This document shows positions 44,201 through 59,200 of a stretch of DNA of 64,000 bases, in pieces. The stretch comes from Chrysopilus asiliformis (lineage: Eukaryota > Arthropoda > Insecta > Diptera > Rhagionidae), in the NCBI GenBank assembly GCA_964034945.1, contig OZ035962.1, positions 90,441,650 to 90,505,649 on the forward strand. Direction: 5' to 3'. How positions within the stretch are numbered: position 1 is the stretch's first letter; every line of letters starts with the position of its first letter. Position numbers and translations under genes: made by a program. The notes under the pieces were generated by a model. That model worked only from the letters and a program-made list of their open reading frames with translations. It had not been told where the DNA came from and searched no databases.

Positions 44201-47200
44201 TGGAATCTAGCAGAAGAGTGGGTTTTTCGGGGCGGCGCTATAGGGACAGATATGTAAGAGGTCCTTTCCGGTGCTATGCTGAACACAACCCAAAAAACTT
44301 TCTACTCGATATCTCTAACCGTTTACGAGAAAATCGCGCACAAGCATACATCCACGTCAAATATTGTACAAAAATAAACTACATCTTTTCCGAAGTCAGT
44401 TAAAAACAGATTTGAATTAACCTTGACCGAAAAAGTAGCAACATTTTTACTAACTCTACATTCACGGTAAACAAATAAGTTAGAAACTGGTTCAGTCTAA
44501 ATATTTTGCTGGAAATTCTTCTGACCACTCATTGTGGAAGAATATCTTCCAGCCTCACCGAGACAGCAAGATTTCTTTTATATCACAATTTTATTGGGTG
44601 CGACCACTCGGAAGTCGTCCAACCTTTTAACAGCGGTCATCGACGACTGATATTCCAGGATTAACCAGGAACAACAGTCACACCTCACGCTAAAGGAAGG
44701 ACGATATACCTCGTCATCATGGGCGCAAATTCTTTCGGTTTTACCCAAAAGTCAATGAAGACTTACTACAGAAATGATCCTGTGAAGTATAGTCTTGCCC
44801 TCCACTAGCACTGACCGAGGTATTTATACGACGATTTTGCTGTTTCTGTGTGAATTATAATCGACGGCGAAAATGTTCTTTAAAAAAAAATCACATTCCA
44901 ATTCCAAGTGAAGTTTCATTGATGACTAATGATATAGCAAGTAGCAAGATTATAAAATAACACACGAACGAAGCTTGTTGTGCTTGGCAATTTGTGTGTT
45001 TGATGTTGTTGTTGTTATCGCTGCTTCAAATTAATCACGTGGTAGCTTTTTTGAGCTATTTTTATAATCTTTGAGTTTTTTGTGTGGCGCCTAGCGGTTT
45101 GTTGTGTGAAACTTAAACCAGTAAAGTGCTTGAAAGCCTTGTGAATTCCATATGAATGAAATCGTTTTTTATGCCATGGTTTGTATATAAGAATATTATT
45201 TTTTTCCCAGATGCTTTGCATTAGCTGTGAATTAATAGCGGATTAAGCATTGGAATTTTAAATAATCTTTGTGTTTTTATAGGGCTTGTGGAGTATTTAA
45301 CACATGTTTTTTCGTCAATATAATTCTTGGATTGAAAAGTACTCCAGGGTTTTTTTTGCCGCGTAGCGACTTGGAATTTTTCGTAGATAAGTTTTACAAA
45401 ACCATAGTTTTCTATCAATTTTTGGAAAAGTAACGGTAACTATGATGGGTACCTCCCATACAATTCTTTTTTTTTCTTTTTTTGAAAAAATACAATATTT
45501 TGAAAATTTCTCGAAAACTATGCGCCTTTTAAGAAAAATGAGTATAACAAAATTTAAAAGATATAAAATTTTCTACATTTTTTCTCTTAACGGGTTTTAC
45601 GTGTGTCTAACGGTTTTCGAGGTATTTGAAAAAATATTTTTTTTGCATATTTTTTCCGAAATTAAATATTGCAGAAGAAAGTTTTGTGTTGAACACAAGT
45701 GATATTTAATAATATAACACAAAGATTTCGCGAGTCTCGTCAATTTTTTATCGGAAGTGGTAATGTCGAGCAGCGTCCCCGATAGCGACGGCTGTCGAAA
45801 TGTGGTGCCCTAAATTTATATACCTTTGCCAGTCTTTTAATATACGGTCTTTGGTCCATACATAATATTCGCAAAGACCAGATGCTTTTGTTTTATTCGT
45901 TACTCCAGAGCGTGTGATGACTTCCGTCACTTCTCAACAAGTACAATGTCATAGAAGATAAGTCTTAACAACCCTTCCCCTACAACCCCCCCCCCCCTCC
46001 CCCTCAACCTACAGGAATTTAATTCCAGGAAATTTTCTGCCCGCAATCTGGTAAGTTTAGAGGCTCGGTTAACGAGTTTTGAGGGTACCAATTTCCTTCC
46101 ATACTTGCGTGGGGTGTCAGACAGGATCAGCAAGGTACTCAAAGCACAAGACATCAAAACAATTCAAATACCACCTACAAAAATCAAAGGGTACCTTAGA
46201 TCTTCCAAAGATCGTATACCCTTGCGGTGTCTATGAGGTACCTTGCAGTTGTGGCAGTTTCTACATAGGACAAACTAAACGGAACATTTCGGTGCGGTTG
46301 CAGGAACACCTCTCAGCCATAAAAAACAACAAGAAGGAGTCATCGGCTATTGCTGAACATACCATGGTTAATAGTCAAAATCACTGGATACGTTTTGACC
46401 AAGCACGTATCGTGGCCACAGAAAAACGATATTATCCACGTTTAGTTCGAGAAGCAATTGAAATTAAACGCAGGCCAACGTTTAATAGAGACGACAGCCT
46501 AAAATTATCCGAAACTTGGAATCCTGTGTTGAAATTGCTGCGACCGTTAAAGTCCATCAGTACAGTTTGCCAACAAACGGTCAACAGGCGACACAATCAG
46601 TACAGTTTGCCAACAAACGGTCAACCTTAAAACGGGTTTACCTTAAAAAAAATTTTACCTTAAGTGGGACAATTCCTGAAACTAGTCTTTACAGCTATTC
46701 GACGTTGAAATTACTGTTTAAATCCTTGAATGAGCCTTTTGTTAATTACGTAACTCCGTAAAAACCAATTATCTGACTTTTTTGTCAGAAATATTTCATA
46801 TTTTGTCGGCAAACAAGTAATGTTAAAAAATTAAAAAAAAAAATGAAATTTAAGCTGTTTTTGATCTCTAACATAAGAATCTCACAACAAAAAAATTATT
46901 TCACCGCCAGAAATAATTCAGGTCTGAAAGGGTTAAAAAAGTTTCATACAAATGAAAGAGATTTTGTCAGATGGAAATCACTCATTCTGTATCACATTTT
47001 TTTGGGATGTGAAGCATACATTTTTCAATTGCTGATAATTTCCTCTTCGTTTATAATTAAAATTTTGCACCACAACGAAAATTTCTTTTACTCTGGGGTA
47101 ATTTACAAATACTAATCATAAATATACCAAAATCTAGAAAAATAAATTAAACAACACTTTTGTTTTCAATTTAACAACACTTTTTTAAACACACTTGATT

Positions 47201-50200
47201 TTGTTTATTCAATTTCAATTTTCCTCGCGTTAAATTCTATTTCTAGTGCAATAATTTCAATATTAATTTACTTATTTGGTAATATTTTTTTATTATATAA
47301 ATATTGTTGTGCATTCAAAAAAAAATCAGTTAACTTTAATTAGGATGATTTTAGCATATCTTTATGCGGAACGATCGGTAATTCCCCTTGCAATTACTCT
47401 TCTGAATACCCATCCGCCTACATTTATTATTGTATTCATTTAAAAGCTATGAAACCGAAAATACCTACATATTTCCCCGCCATTTTTTCTTCCTTTCAAA
47501 ATTGTACCGCGAGCTTAAAAGCGTTGGAAACACTGCTCTATACCAACAAGAAAACAAGTTTTTTTTTCTCAAATTCCACTTGAAAGAACTTTCGAAATAT
47601 TTCAATTAAATTCAATTTAATTTCAATTTTCAAATTTTCTCTGATATTCAGCGTTTTTGAATTACCTACAGGCATAATTCGATCGTCTTTTTATTCGTTT
47701 CATCATAAAACCAATTTTCATTTTCACTTTAAAATCAAATAAAATCCCGTAATAAAATGAAACATAATATCACACACAAAAATTAATAAAACGTCAGTAA
47801 TCTTACTTGAGTGACACATGACCATGACATAATAATTAACGAAGTGGTCATAACTTTACTAGCAATAGTACCTAAAATTATATAGCATTTGTTTTAAGTC
47901 AAAAAAAAAATCAAAGTGAAGTCGAACAATTAAAACGACGTTGTTTCCGCTGGGTTAATGGAAATATGCTGGGATATTCATGATGATACTCTCATATGGG
48001 ATTCAGACCAATATATTGACCATATATCATTTTCATATGGCAAAAAAATTTCACTTTTCTCACCAGAACATAAATAACGGTCAAAATGAGTAACCAGTTA
48101 TCTGAGGTTACATAAATCCCAAAAAAAAAAAAATAAATTTGAAAACAAGCCAACGATCGCAATTTCTGGTTTGTCCATAGGCTTTGGCGATTTTTTTTTT
48201 GCGCTTGGGGACCAACGCATGGCGGTGAATGGAGGAATCTCCGGTAACAATAAAGCCAACATTTTCCAGGTAGCTATATAGGAGTACGTGTGTGTTTTAT
48301 ACGTTTTGGCATTTGCTTCCTCCTGGCTGGAAATTTATCCTCAGCAATCAGTGCACAATAGGCACACAATTCATACCTGGCCAGGTAGAGAGTTTCACAA
48401 GTGAAAATTCCCTCTGCACCGGAACAATGCACGTGGAGTTGAGATTCGGGCTTTGTTATTTCGCTGCTGCAAAATGAAATTAACCGGTATTTTCATCTCC
48501 TCTATTGCAGGTATTCGCTTAGTGATGCATACAATGTCCACCAGGAGGCCCAATTCAATGTGGCTGAGAATATTGCGACGACCAGTGATATGCCCTACAA
48601 CGCCGAGAAGCTGATGAAACGAATGAAACTGGACAGAAGGTGAGTACGAGGTGGGGTCATAAATTTCGATTTACCTGCAGAAGCGTTACAGGATTTCGCA
48701 CTATTGATAAGCAATCGCTGGAAAGCGTTATCTCGGCATTTACCTTAAGGTGTAAAACCGGGTATGGGCAGCCCCATTGAATTTATTAGAAATACTAAAC
48801 GTGGTAGAATTTCACCGGTTTTACGGCTTATAGAAAATGTTTACAAGTAGCTAAATATATAAAACACTTGGAGATATAAAAAAAATCGAAAAAAGTATAT
48901 ACAGATTTACGCACAGGGTGTAATTTAAGCCCTTTGCATAAATTGAGAAATTCCAACAATCAAATGTCCAGAAACATGCTGGGAAAGCAAGTTTCATTCG
49001 GTTTATTTAACCCTTATGTGTGTGACGACCCAAGCACCTTGGTCAGGGTGAAAACGTACCCGTGCAACTTCATATAATAGGTGTTTACATATATGTATGT
49101 TATCTACGGGTCTATACATCTAGTAACCGGTATTGTTACTATTTCATATGAAGGTACACACGGGTACCTTGTCACATTTTAAAGGCATTTTTTTCAAAAC
49201 AGGTGTGTACCTCAACCCCCTATGATGATAAAAACCCAAAACCTTTGAAATTAGTAAATTTACCAAATTTGAGGAGTTTTCAATGAGTTTAAGGCCTCTA
49301 GCCTACCTAGAAACTTTTTTTTTCATTTTGAAAGTACACGGGTACCTTGTCATACACATATTTATGAATAAGAACTGTAGCCCCTACCCCGCCTCCCCGT
49401 GCTGCGGGCTTGGTTCTCTGTTAGTCTTTTTGCTAATCAAAACACCTAAAGATTCCCCTGCAGAAGTGCAGGAGGGAGGAAGGTGGGCTGAAATTGATGA
49501 ACCACAAGACAAATTTCATATAGAAAATAAAACAAAACTGAGACGAAAACTAAGAAATCAAATCCGAGGAAAACAACTGGGAAGTATACGCCGCAGGCGA
49601 TTTTTTTAAACAGAATGCTGTGCAACGATTTAAATCAAGAGGTCCCTAGTTCAAAGCGAAAACAAACTTAAATATTCGAGTTCTTCGTGCACTATAAATA
49701 AATTTATCTGAACTTGTTATAAAGAGAAGTGCACCACAAAACCCTTAAGATCCATGCGGCCTAGGTGGACAATAGGCCGCATGGATCTTAAGAGTTTTGT
49801 GGTGCCCTTCTCTTTATTGCTCCACAAAAAATATAATTTACAGCAACCCTAAGTCGAAGTAGATTATGTTTTTCATATTTGATGGTAGTTTTTTTTCTAG
49901 CGTTTAATAAACTAAACCACTAAAAGCTGTTTGCACAACCGAAACTTTTTATTTATGTGCAACTTAAAATATTTAAGTCCCAGAATTTCTACGGTTTAAG
50001 CACGCTAAACAAAATTACTTTTTTAAAAATATTCCGCGCAAACGGGCCTAAATTGCATAATTTGGAACAGAAAGTTTGTTACTGGGGTGCCGGGTGTAGC
50101 ATCCGCCTGAAAATGAAAATAGGAAATTAAAAGAAAGTTAATAGAAAAAAATATACTCAGAAAAGGAGATACGGATCTTCATCCAGAAGTCCATCGCGGG

Positions 50201-53200
50201 TCCGTTTGTCCAGTATTTCTGATCGGTTGATCCTCGTCCGTCTAGCCGTCTGAATCCTTGCTCCGATATCGTCCAGTTGTCCGAGTTATCTGAAAACCTA
50301 CCACAGAAAGGCTGTAAAAAAGAAAAATGAAATTCGATCGGTGAAAAGAAATGTTTACCTTTTCTTCGATGCCGGTTTCTTCGGATCATCCTGGCGATAC
50401 TCAGCTCGTGAGACTCCCCGGTGGATCTAGCATGATCATGTATACCTGGAAAATATAGGAAAATTAGCTGAAATGAATAATAAACAAAACAATATCCTAC
50501 CTTTTATGACGTCGATCACTTTGACAGAAGCAGCGTTGCCATAGGTACGCGAATATCCTGAAGGGATCAAATTGGCCACTGACTTTATACCATATGTTAA
50601 AAGGGGTCGTGTTAGTCGTTAGGCAGATTCAGTGTAGAATTTGAAAATTTCAAATTTTGCAAATCATTTAGTTGCTGGTAGAAAGTACACTCGACTAGAT
50701 CAGTCGAATTCAAAAGTTGAGTTTATTTTATTAGTGTAGTGTTAATAATAGGGAAAGAGTAGGTTTTGTTTAAATATTAAGTAAAGTGGAGTGTAATTAA
50801 TTAAAATCTTTAACAGCCGGATTGGATGTCACCGACTTTATCCTGTCTGGAAATTGGGCAAATTAGCGAGCAGGAATTTCTTTTGATTCCTCAGGAGTTA
50901 AACGCAAATAATCGCAAGTATTGTGAAATTTCTTTTTGCCAAACCAGAGGGTAATCCGGTCTTTCCCTACAACGTTTTTTTCCACGTATTTGATACCTAC
51001 GTTTTTTTTTTGAATCCACATAACTTATATCCACGTATTTTATTTCTGCGTATTAAAATTGTTTAAACAAATCTCATCGATAAATTACGCATACGCTTTG
51101 GAAGCCAATAGTTATGCGCAGGCATTTCCCAGCGATACTATTTGGATTTTTCGTCGAACAAGAAGAAAGCATAAAAAGGGAGGTCGAATCCTGATTGCAC
51201 TTGAGCAAAAAAACTTTGTAAACGAGCTAAACGTAGCATAAATATTCGTCACATAGAAATTTTGAATTCAACTCCGAACCAGTTATTTCGGGTTGCTTTA
51301 ATTCATCTACTGGCCGTTGATTAGCGGTGGCGGGGAACAAAGCCACGTAAAAAGCAAAGCAGAAAGACAACGAGTCATCATCATCAATAAAACGATTCTG
51401 CGTCATCGGTTCATTTAATTATTGTTTTTTTTCCGCTAGTTCTTTTTAAATTAATTTAATAGAATCATTGTTAGATTTTAAACTTTTCTAAAGGCAATTA
51501 ATTCCACAAAATTAGCGATCGATTTTTTTTCTCTCTGTTATTTAATTTTTATGCTACGAACCCCCATAGAAACTTCTCTGAGCTCAAAGAATTTCCCTTT
51601 TCTATTCCGAAGCGCACCTATTTAGGAAAATTTGCATATAATTTATGTGGACTTAATTGGTTTGCAATTTATTTTTGATTCTATTTATTGACTGGATTTG
51701 ATCAGTTATTTTTGGTATTTATTCATATTTAAATTAGTGTTATTACATACTTGGTTTAATTTAAGGATATGTTGATGCTTGGTTTTTATTTATTTTAAAT
51801 GAGTTTGATTTTGGCATGGTTTTTTTTTATATTTGCTTTTGATTATAGTTTTCGGTCTTTTAGGCGCATAATGCCTTTAATAAATTTGTTGGTAACTTAT
51901 TATTACGATTAAATGCTTTTCTTTTATTTAAATATAGTCAGCGTTTGTTTTATAATTTATTTTATTTGAATATGCTTTGCTAAAGCCCGAGTGAGGGGCA
52001 GATATATATAACCAGAAGGTAATGGAACAGGTAATGGTGTTTCACGGGTTATAATCCTTTTCCCCTTCCTTTTTTTTATTAATTGAAGATGAAGAAGTCG
52101 TTTTGAACTGGCACGATTTTATTTGTAACACGAGTGGTGGTTGAGAGCTGGCAAGAACCCCTCCCCATCCGGCGAGCTAAGCCCTATACGTCCAGCGTGC
52201 CACCCTGCCTCCCTCTCAGCCACATCATCATTGAATATAAATAGCAAAGAACTCGTCACTCTGGATGTTACACGGGTCAGTATTCGAGGAATGACAATTT
52301 TAGTATATATAAGAAAATTTTTTACTACTCACATTAGATTTTCTTTCACTTTATGAAAAATTCCACGAATCTTGATTGTTCTTTTGATAACTTCATTTAA
52401 AAACCTTTAAAACTAATTTCCGTTTGTCCGCCCACATTGTGTTAAGACTGTTAGATCTACACCCAAACAACAACCGATGCACTAAAAACGGATACCAAAG
52501 GCACACTTTGTAGCCCGATTGCGGAGGCCCCAAATAAAGATGCGTGCTGTACTTTCACTTTCCGTAATTAATTGCTTCGTGTATCTTTTTGTTCCTCGAT
52601 TAGACTCGTCGCGAAGACTTGTGCCACGATTAAGGTGTGTACTTTGCAACATGACCAGTTTTAAACTAGCAGATGGCTTTTCGTAGATTACCTGAGTTTC
52701 GAGGAAGACCACCAGGCACTGCCCGTCTTATCTTCTAAGCTTTATGGAATGTTTTGCCTGTCATCTCTCCTGGTTTACATGTAATCAATGGACGTTTGGA
52801 ATAATCAACTTTTCATTTTCAGATACAAGTTTAGAAGATGATTACAGTTTTTGAATATATATATTAAACTGTCAAACTTTAAAATAGCTTGTCTTTTGAA
52901 TCCTTCTAGAATTCAGTTTAATTTTTTTTCTCATTTTCCAGAGTGGACATGAAGAATCACTGGAAGCTGCTCACCTTAATGATTGGCGGAAATGATTTCT
53001 GTTCTGACATCTGCTATCAGACAAATGCAACCCAGTGGCTGAACGAAAGACAGGAGCAGTATCTTATCAAAACTTTGCGATATTTGCGTGACAATATGCC
53101 CAGGTGAGATGAGGTTTATTCTGTGTTGCATTCAAGGAAAATTTATATATACATGCAAATCCTAAAATTCATCCAGATATTTAAAGTTCTTCTTATATCT

Positions 53201-56200
53201 TCTCGTTTTTGACGTCTTATTAGAAATTTCTGATTAAGTTTTGAGTTGAGTTTTAGAGATAACTTTTTGTGCAGCTAAACTTTGCACGGGCTGCAGGTGA
53301 AAAGCGGAAGGATGAAATTGTGGATTAGAAGAAACATGAATAAAGAGCTGTTCGCTTGTATATTGAAGTTTGCTGACATGTAAGCCAACTATTCAGCATT
53401 GTTTATGCATAAATTTGGTATTATTTGGTGGCAAATTCATATGCATTGCATTTTATCGGGAAACAAAAGCAAAATGAGAACTTTTCGATGGTTTTGTTAT
53501 CATTACCATAAACCAGTTATATGATTTAATTGTAGTTTGTTTTACAGTTTTTATAGAACATTAACCGAATTAAAATGCAAAAAATGCTTATAATTTACAG
53601 AACTTTTGGATTCCTCTTGTGGGCCCAAAATATTTTGAAATTCGAATCCAAATTTTATAGAGTATAATTATTGTCCGTGATTCAGGCTATGCAACAAACC
53701 AGTGTTCTCCCTACTTCTTACCCCCTCGCATTCCATCTTCTGAACCATCAAAGCAATTTTTACGCAGTATCGCCGTTGGTTATATCGTCCCCCAAGAAAA
53801 ATTTTCGTCCACTAAAATCGACCCCTCATCTTGACTGTGAACCCTTCTTCAGCAATTTCCTTCACAGTTACAGCAATCTTGACGCGGTTTGCGTAATTGG
53901 GTAAATTTTCTCCTAGCGAGGACGTACACGGAGCAACTTTCGGTCATCAGCATGCCGCAGCCTCACCAAATTGTTGGAAAGAAACGAGTGCGGCAAGAGG
54001 GGAAAAGTCGCCACTCGAAAAGTGTTCTTCACTTTATCTTTTACGCACACAAACGAAGTCGCTCGTGTAGCACGTCAGCATGCATGTATGCGTAATTTCA
54101 TTGTGTCAGCCGGTGCTTAGCTACCGACTCGTAAACATACCCCAAATGAACAAAAATTGAATGCAAATAGTGAAAAACCAATTACAGGTAGTTTTATTTT
54201 TCAGGTGGGTAGGTAAATAACAAATTACCAGTCCTTATTCTTCTATTGTTGGCAGTTTCTATTTTGGCAATTGATGTTGCCTCGGTGCTAGCTAATAAAG
54301 GAATGAGCTGGAAATACAACACGTATATGAGAACCACACACACATGAGCGATCGCTTGTTGTACACAAGTTTTTCCTACTAAAAAGTGAAGAAGCGTGTA
54401 CGTCGGAAAGGCATTTTGAGCGGTATTACACACGGCAACTTTCGGTCTTACTTAAGCCGATTTTCTGGAGAAACGACTGAGGAGGGAAAAGTCGCCACTC
54501 GAAATCATGGCTTATCGACAATCTGCATACATGCAAAGCGTGTGAACCGGTTTGGGAAAAGTAGTAGGCAGAAATCATTTTCGTTCTGACCGTCAGCAGG
54601 TAAAGATCTTGGGAAGTATATGAGCAGCAGCAATTTCAATGGTTTGAGTTCACACACACCCATGTAAACTTGTGTAGGATATGCAAACAGGATTGGCCAC
54701 AAATGTAAGCACATTGGCTTATTAAGCCCAAAAGTTGCCGGCTTAAATAAGCCAAGTGTAATACCGGACTTTGAGGACTAAAAGTCGCCGCGACGAGAAG
54801 AAGCGTGTGCGTTCGCACCTAGAGTAAATTTTCGTCTACTGAAATATACGGCTCCCTTTGCTATACACCCCTCTCCTGCTATATTCGGAACCATTGTAGC
54901 AATTCTGAGGCGGTTTTCGTAATTGGGTAGATAATCTCACAAGAAAAGTTTTCACCTGCTAAGATTGATCTTACACCTTGCCTGTAAACCTCTCTTCTTT
55001 TCTGAATTTTTTCCGTATTTTCGCGAAAAAGTGTGATGAAAGAGGGTGGTGGGGAGAGGGAGTGTGTTGGAGAAATAAAAAATTAGCATGACGTATTTTA
55101 TGGACAGCTCAATTAAATAGATTTTTAATTGCTTTTGAAAAAATCACAGATTTTTAATTACTTTGAAAAAAATCAAAACAATGAGGAGACTTGTAATTCA
55201 ATATGTCGCTAAATGGATATTCAATTTCCTTATTTATAAAAAATGGCTGTATTTATCCTTCATTTTGGCTATCCAAATCCCATATAAGACGATTTCATTG
55301 AAGAACAATGTCAAATGTCGGTTTGTAATACAAAAGGTAACCGAAAAGGTCATCAGATAATAATAACCAATATGACTTCTGGTCTCGGGTAGCTAAAAGT
55401 TTTACAATACTGAAAGCACAAACATTCAAATATAATCAAAAGGGGTCTAACAACATAAGCAATCAATCAAAAAATTAAACGTTTTATGCGGTAGTTGTTA
55501 AAAGCAAATGTCACACGTTATACGTAAATGTTTATTTTCAAAAAACGTAGACTTTTGGGATTTTTTCTTCACATATGCAAAGAAGCAATTTGGTTATTTC
55601 CCACTGTAAAATTGCGGAAATTGAAATGCATTCATAGATCGTAAAAAACAAAACTTTTCGTATTGAAAGCAATGTCAAAAAATTTAAGTTTATGAGATTT
55701 TGTTGCGTTTGACAACTTTCTACTTCGTTTCGCATATACGAGGAGTGTAAAATTTGTTAGACATGAAATTCAACGATCGACGGTCGTCCGAAGACGTTTT
55801 ATCCATTCCTTTTGTAATCGAGGGCAATTACCTTCGCTTCGCATAAAATGACATCAATTTACGTTTACATATTGAATGGAAATGTGCATTAATGATTCAC
55901 TGCGTGCATTTGTTATGCTTATGCAATTCGTTGATGAACAAAAAAATTGCAAAATAAAATCAAAGTTGTTGAAATGGAATGAAACTGGATATGGAATTTC
56001 CGTAAGCAGAGCAGAGCATCATCAAAGTGAGGCGTAATGCGAACACCCTGTATAATAATATGTACACAATTGCCCACCCAACTTATGCCACCTTTCACAT
56101 GTGATGCGATCTGGATTTATGGCCATGACTATCTACGCGATTGATGGGTCTATTTTGCACGTCCGCAGGCAGAAGCCAAACGAAATCACCGCCATTTGGG

Positions 56201-59200
56201 GCCCATTGACCCAAAGTTTGTCACATCGCCACTATTACCAATTTTATCACACATTTTCAGTATCCTGGGGTAATTGAGGGAGCAAAGGGCAGATAGTTTA
56301 AGTTATTGTCGCTGGTGGCTAATTAGCGATATCCTGATAACTAACCAAAATAAATTACCCCAGTTTAATATGTGCGTGCGAATGTGGACACATAGACCGC
56401 CTGGATTGATAGTCGGTGCTTTATTACATAATTGCCCAACTAATGGTGGAAATAGTTTCTCTAACTTCACCTCTGTTTTTCCGATCTTTAATCAAAGTAT
56501 ACAAAATAAATTAAGATTTAATTAAAAAAGGTAAAAGTGATTTTTTTTTGCGTTTCGATTTTTATTTTTCACGTTAAATTGGTAAACCTGTGATTTAAAT
56601 TAATGCTACATGTTTTATTATTATGCTTTTAAATAAATTGCCGCTCACCTGATATACTCCACTCGGGTTTATTGACGATAATTAAATAAAATTCGAATGG
56701 AATTAACATCAATTTCATTATTCGAATCCATTATTGGCATGCAACATACGTATTTATACCTGTACGAGTTTTTATATAATATTGTTCATTTAATGTATTT
56801 GTTCTGAATCAAATTTTTTTTTGTGTTTTAATCATAAGTAAATTTTCTATTTACAATAAAATATTAAAAACAAATACGATCTAAGTTTATCAATGCGTTT
56901 AAATGTTCAAGTGTTGAGCTTTTAATTAATTTTTTGTTATTGGCCACAGAAAATGTTTACTACGAAAACTTAGGGCTTATCTGCTAATAAAAAATTTGTT
57001 AATATTTGATGTGTTTATATGATGACTTAATAGAAGGGTCACCATTGGTCCCGGAATGGCCGAGATGGTACCGGGTTTACACATATTGCCTACGCGTCCC
57101 GGAAACTAAATTTTTGTCACAGAAATATGTTTATGATCTGCTAATCACTGAAAATTTAACTTCGAAACCCAAAAATTTTCGACTGCGGCGCAATTTTCTC
57201 AGGAATTACTACGCCTAGCGCTTTTTTTAAATAACGGATAATTTTATTAAATTCTATTAAATTCTTTTCAATAGTATATTTGTTTTTAAAAATATTGCCG
57301 GCGGAGCAATTTTTATTTTATTTTGAAATCACACAACAACTTTTTTTGTGTGTCGTCATGTAGAGTATTTGACGATTGTGGGTTGGCAGTTGTAGCTTTT
57401 CTTATCTTTTTACTAGCCGACCAATAACAAAAAAAAATTTTGTGGTTGTTCTGAATATTTTGAAAGAATTTAGATTTCAAATTACAAAAGCTTGCTGGTG
57501 AAAATAATAATAAATGTGCCGCAGGTAAACGAAAAACCAAGAAATTGTGTATTGCATCTATTGGTATTTGTAAAGAAGATTTCATATTTCTAAATTCTGC
57601 TATCATATACAATATTTTTTCATCACAGACTGTAGGTCCTCGGATGACGGAGGTCGACCGGGAAAATTAAATTTGACTCAACAAACATAAAAAACATACA
57701 ATTTGATAAGTTTGGCGGACTGATTTCGGCCAGTCTATGTGTCGCAACGCCTTTTAAAAAAATGCCATGACGATTTTTCATTAAATGAACCGTTATTTTT
57801 GGTATAAGTCCATATAAATTTATTAAATTTGGTTTTGCAATATTAATTAATAAACATAACAAAAGCTATAATTTCCAATCTGGCAATTATTGAAAACCCG
57901 TATGGTGATTTAACCCTCATACTGTCCTCGGGTCATTTCTGACCCAAATTCGATTTTAATTAAAAGTATCTTCTCAACTACATGAACAATGTTTGTATGG
58001 TGTAGGCTCTGTGGACAAATTTCTTTTGAATACCGAAAACAATAATCTATTTGTTCATATTTTAATCCATTGAAGAGCACTGTAGTCTTCATGGGTCATA
58101 AATGGGTCATAATGGGTCATTCTTGACCCACGAAGACATCATACGTTATTTTTCTTAAGGACAGTATGAGGGTTAAGTGAACGGCGAACAGTTGCATCAA
58201 AATTCCACTTGGAAGTCCAATTTTTCAATAGGATTTTTTAAAATTTATTCCAATCGGATTTTGATGTATGGGAGTTTTATGTGGAATCATATCCTAAATA
58301 ACTTTTTTGATAAGATTCACCATTTTTGAGATATTCGCAAAAAACGCTTTCGTTCGTATGGGTGGGGAGGTACCCCCTCTAATGGTCCATTTTTGCCCAT
58401 TAACGAACCTAGCCTCGCATTTTACGAAAAACGAATATGCGTTTTCAAGTCTCTAGCTCAATCCATGCGCCCGCAATCCGCGCCACAGACGGACGGACGG
58501 ACAGACGGACATTTTGATATTTATTTTCGCTGAAATGTTCAATAATGATTTATGCGGAGATTATCAAAAGCTGTTCGCTTACGTTGTCGGAGTTCCTTTG
58601 AAAAGCTGGTCCCTTATGTTGTCTGGTAAAAGCACAATTTTTTTTCTGAAACTTGAAAAAAGTCGGTGCTGTTGTCTTGAAAAAAAAAACATCAGATCTT
58701 CCTAAACAAAAAAAAATTATTAAAAAATTCCGGGATTTCGGGAAAGAAATTTGAAAAAAACTCTTTACCACAATAGAATCTTTGTGCAGACTATAATATC
58801 CTAATCTAAAATTTAATCAGTGTTAAAACGATTTTCCTTATAGCCCAAAAAAAGGTATTTTGCTATTAAAATAGATTACCGAGTGTCATTATCCGTTTGA
58901 AATTGATACAAAAATACCCTAAAGAATTAAAATAATGAATTAAAAGTAGGTATTCATTTTCTCCCCATTTTTATATTATTTCCAGGACAATTGTGAATTT
59001 GGTCCCATCACCACTGATAAGTTTATCACTTTCAATTGAGAAGACCCAGAAGCCATTTCTATGTAATTTCATTCAGCCCATTGAGTGTTCGTGTTTCTTT
59101 GGCCCTGCTTATTCAGCGAATCGTGCCCTATACAGACAAAGGGAAAGGACATTCGTTAGGATAATGGAAAGGGTTAGCTTTATGCCAGAACTTCATACGA

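Noticed and set aside
57040..57110. tRNA-like GGAATGGCCGAGATGGTACCGG segment
   Set aside because: TGGCCGAG and GGTAC look like a Ser/Leu-type D arm, but there is no matching acceptor stem, anticodon arm or TTC arm.
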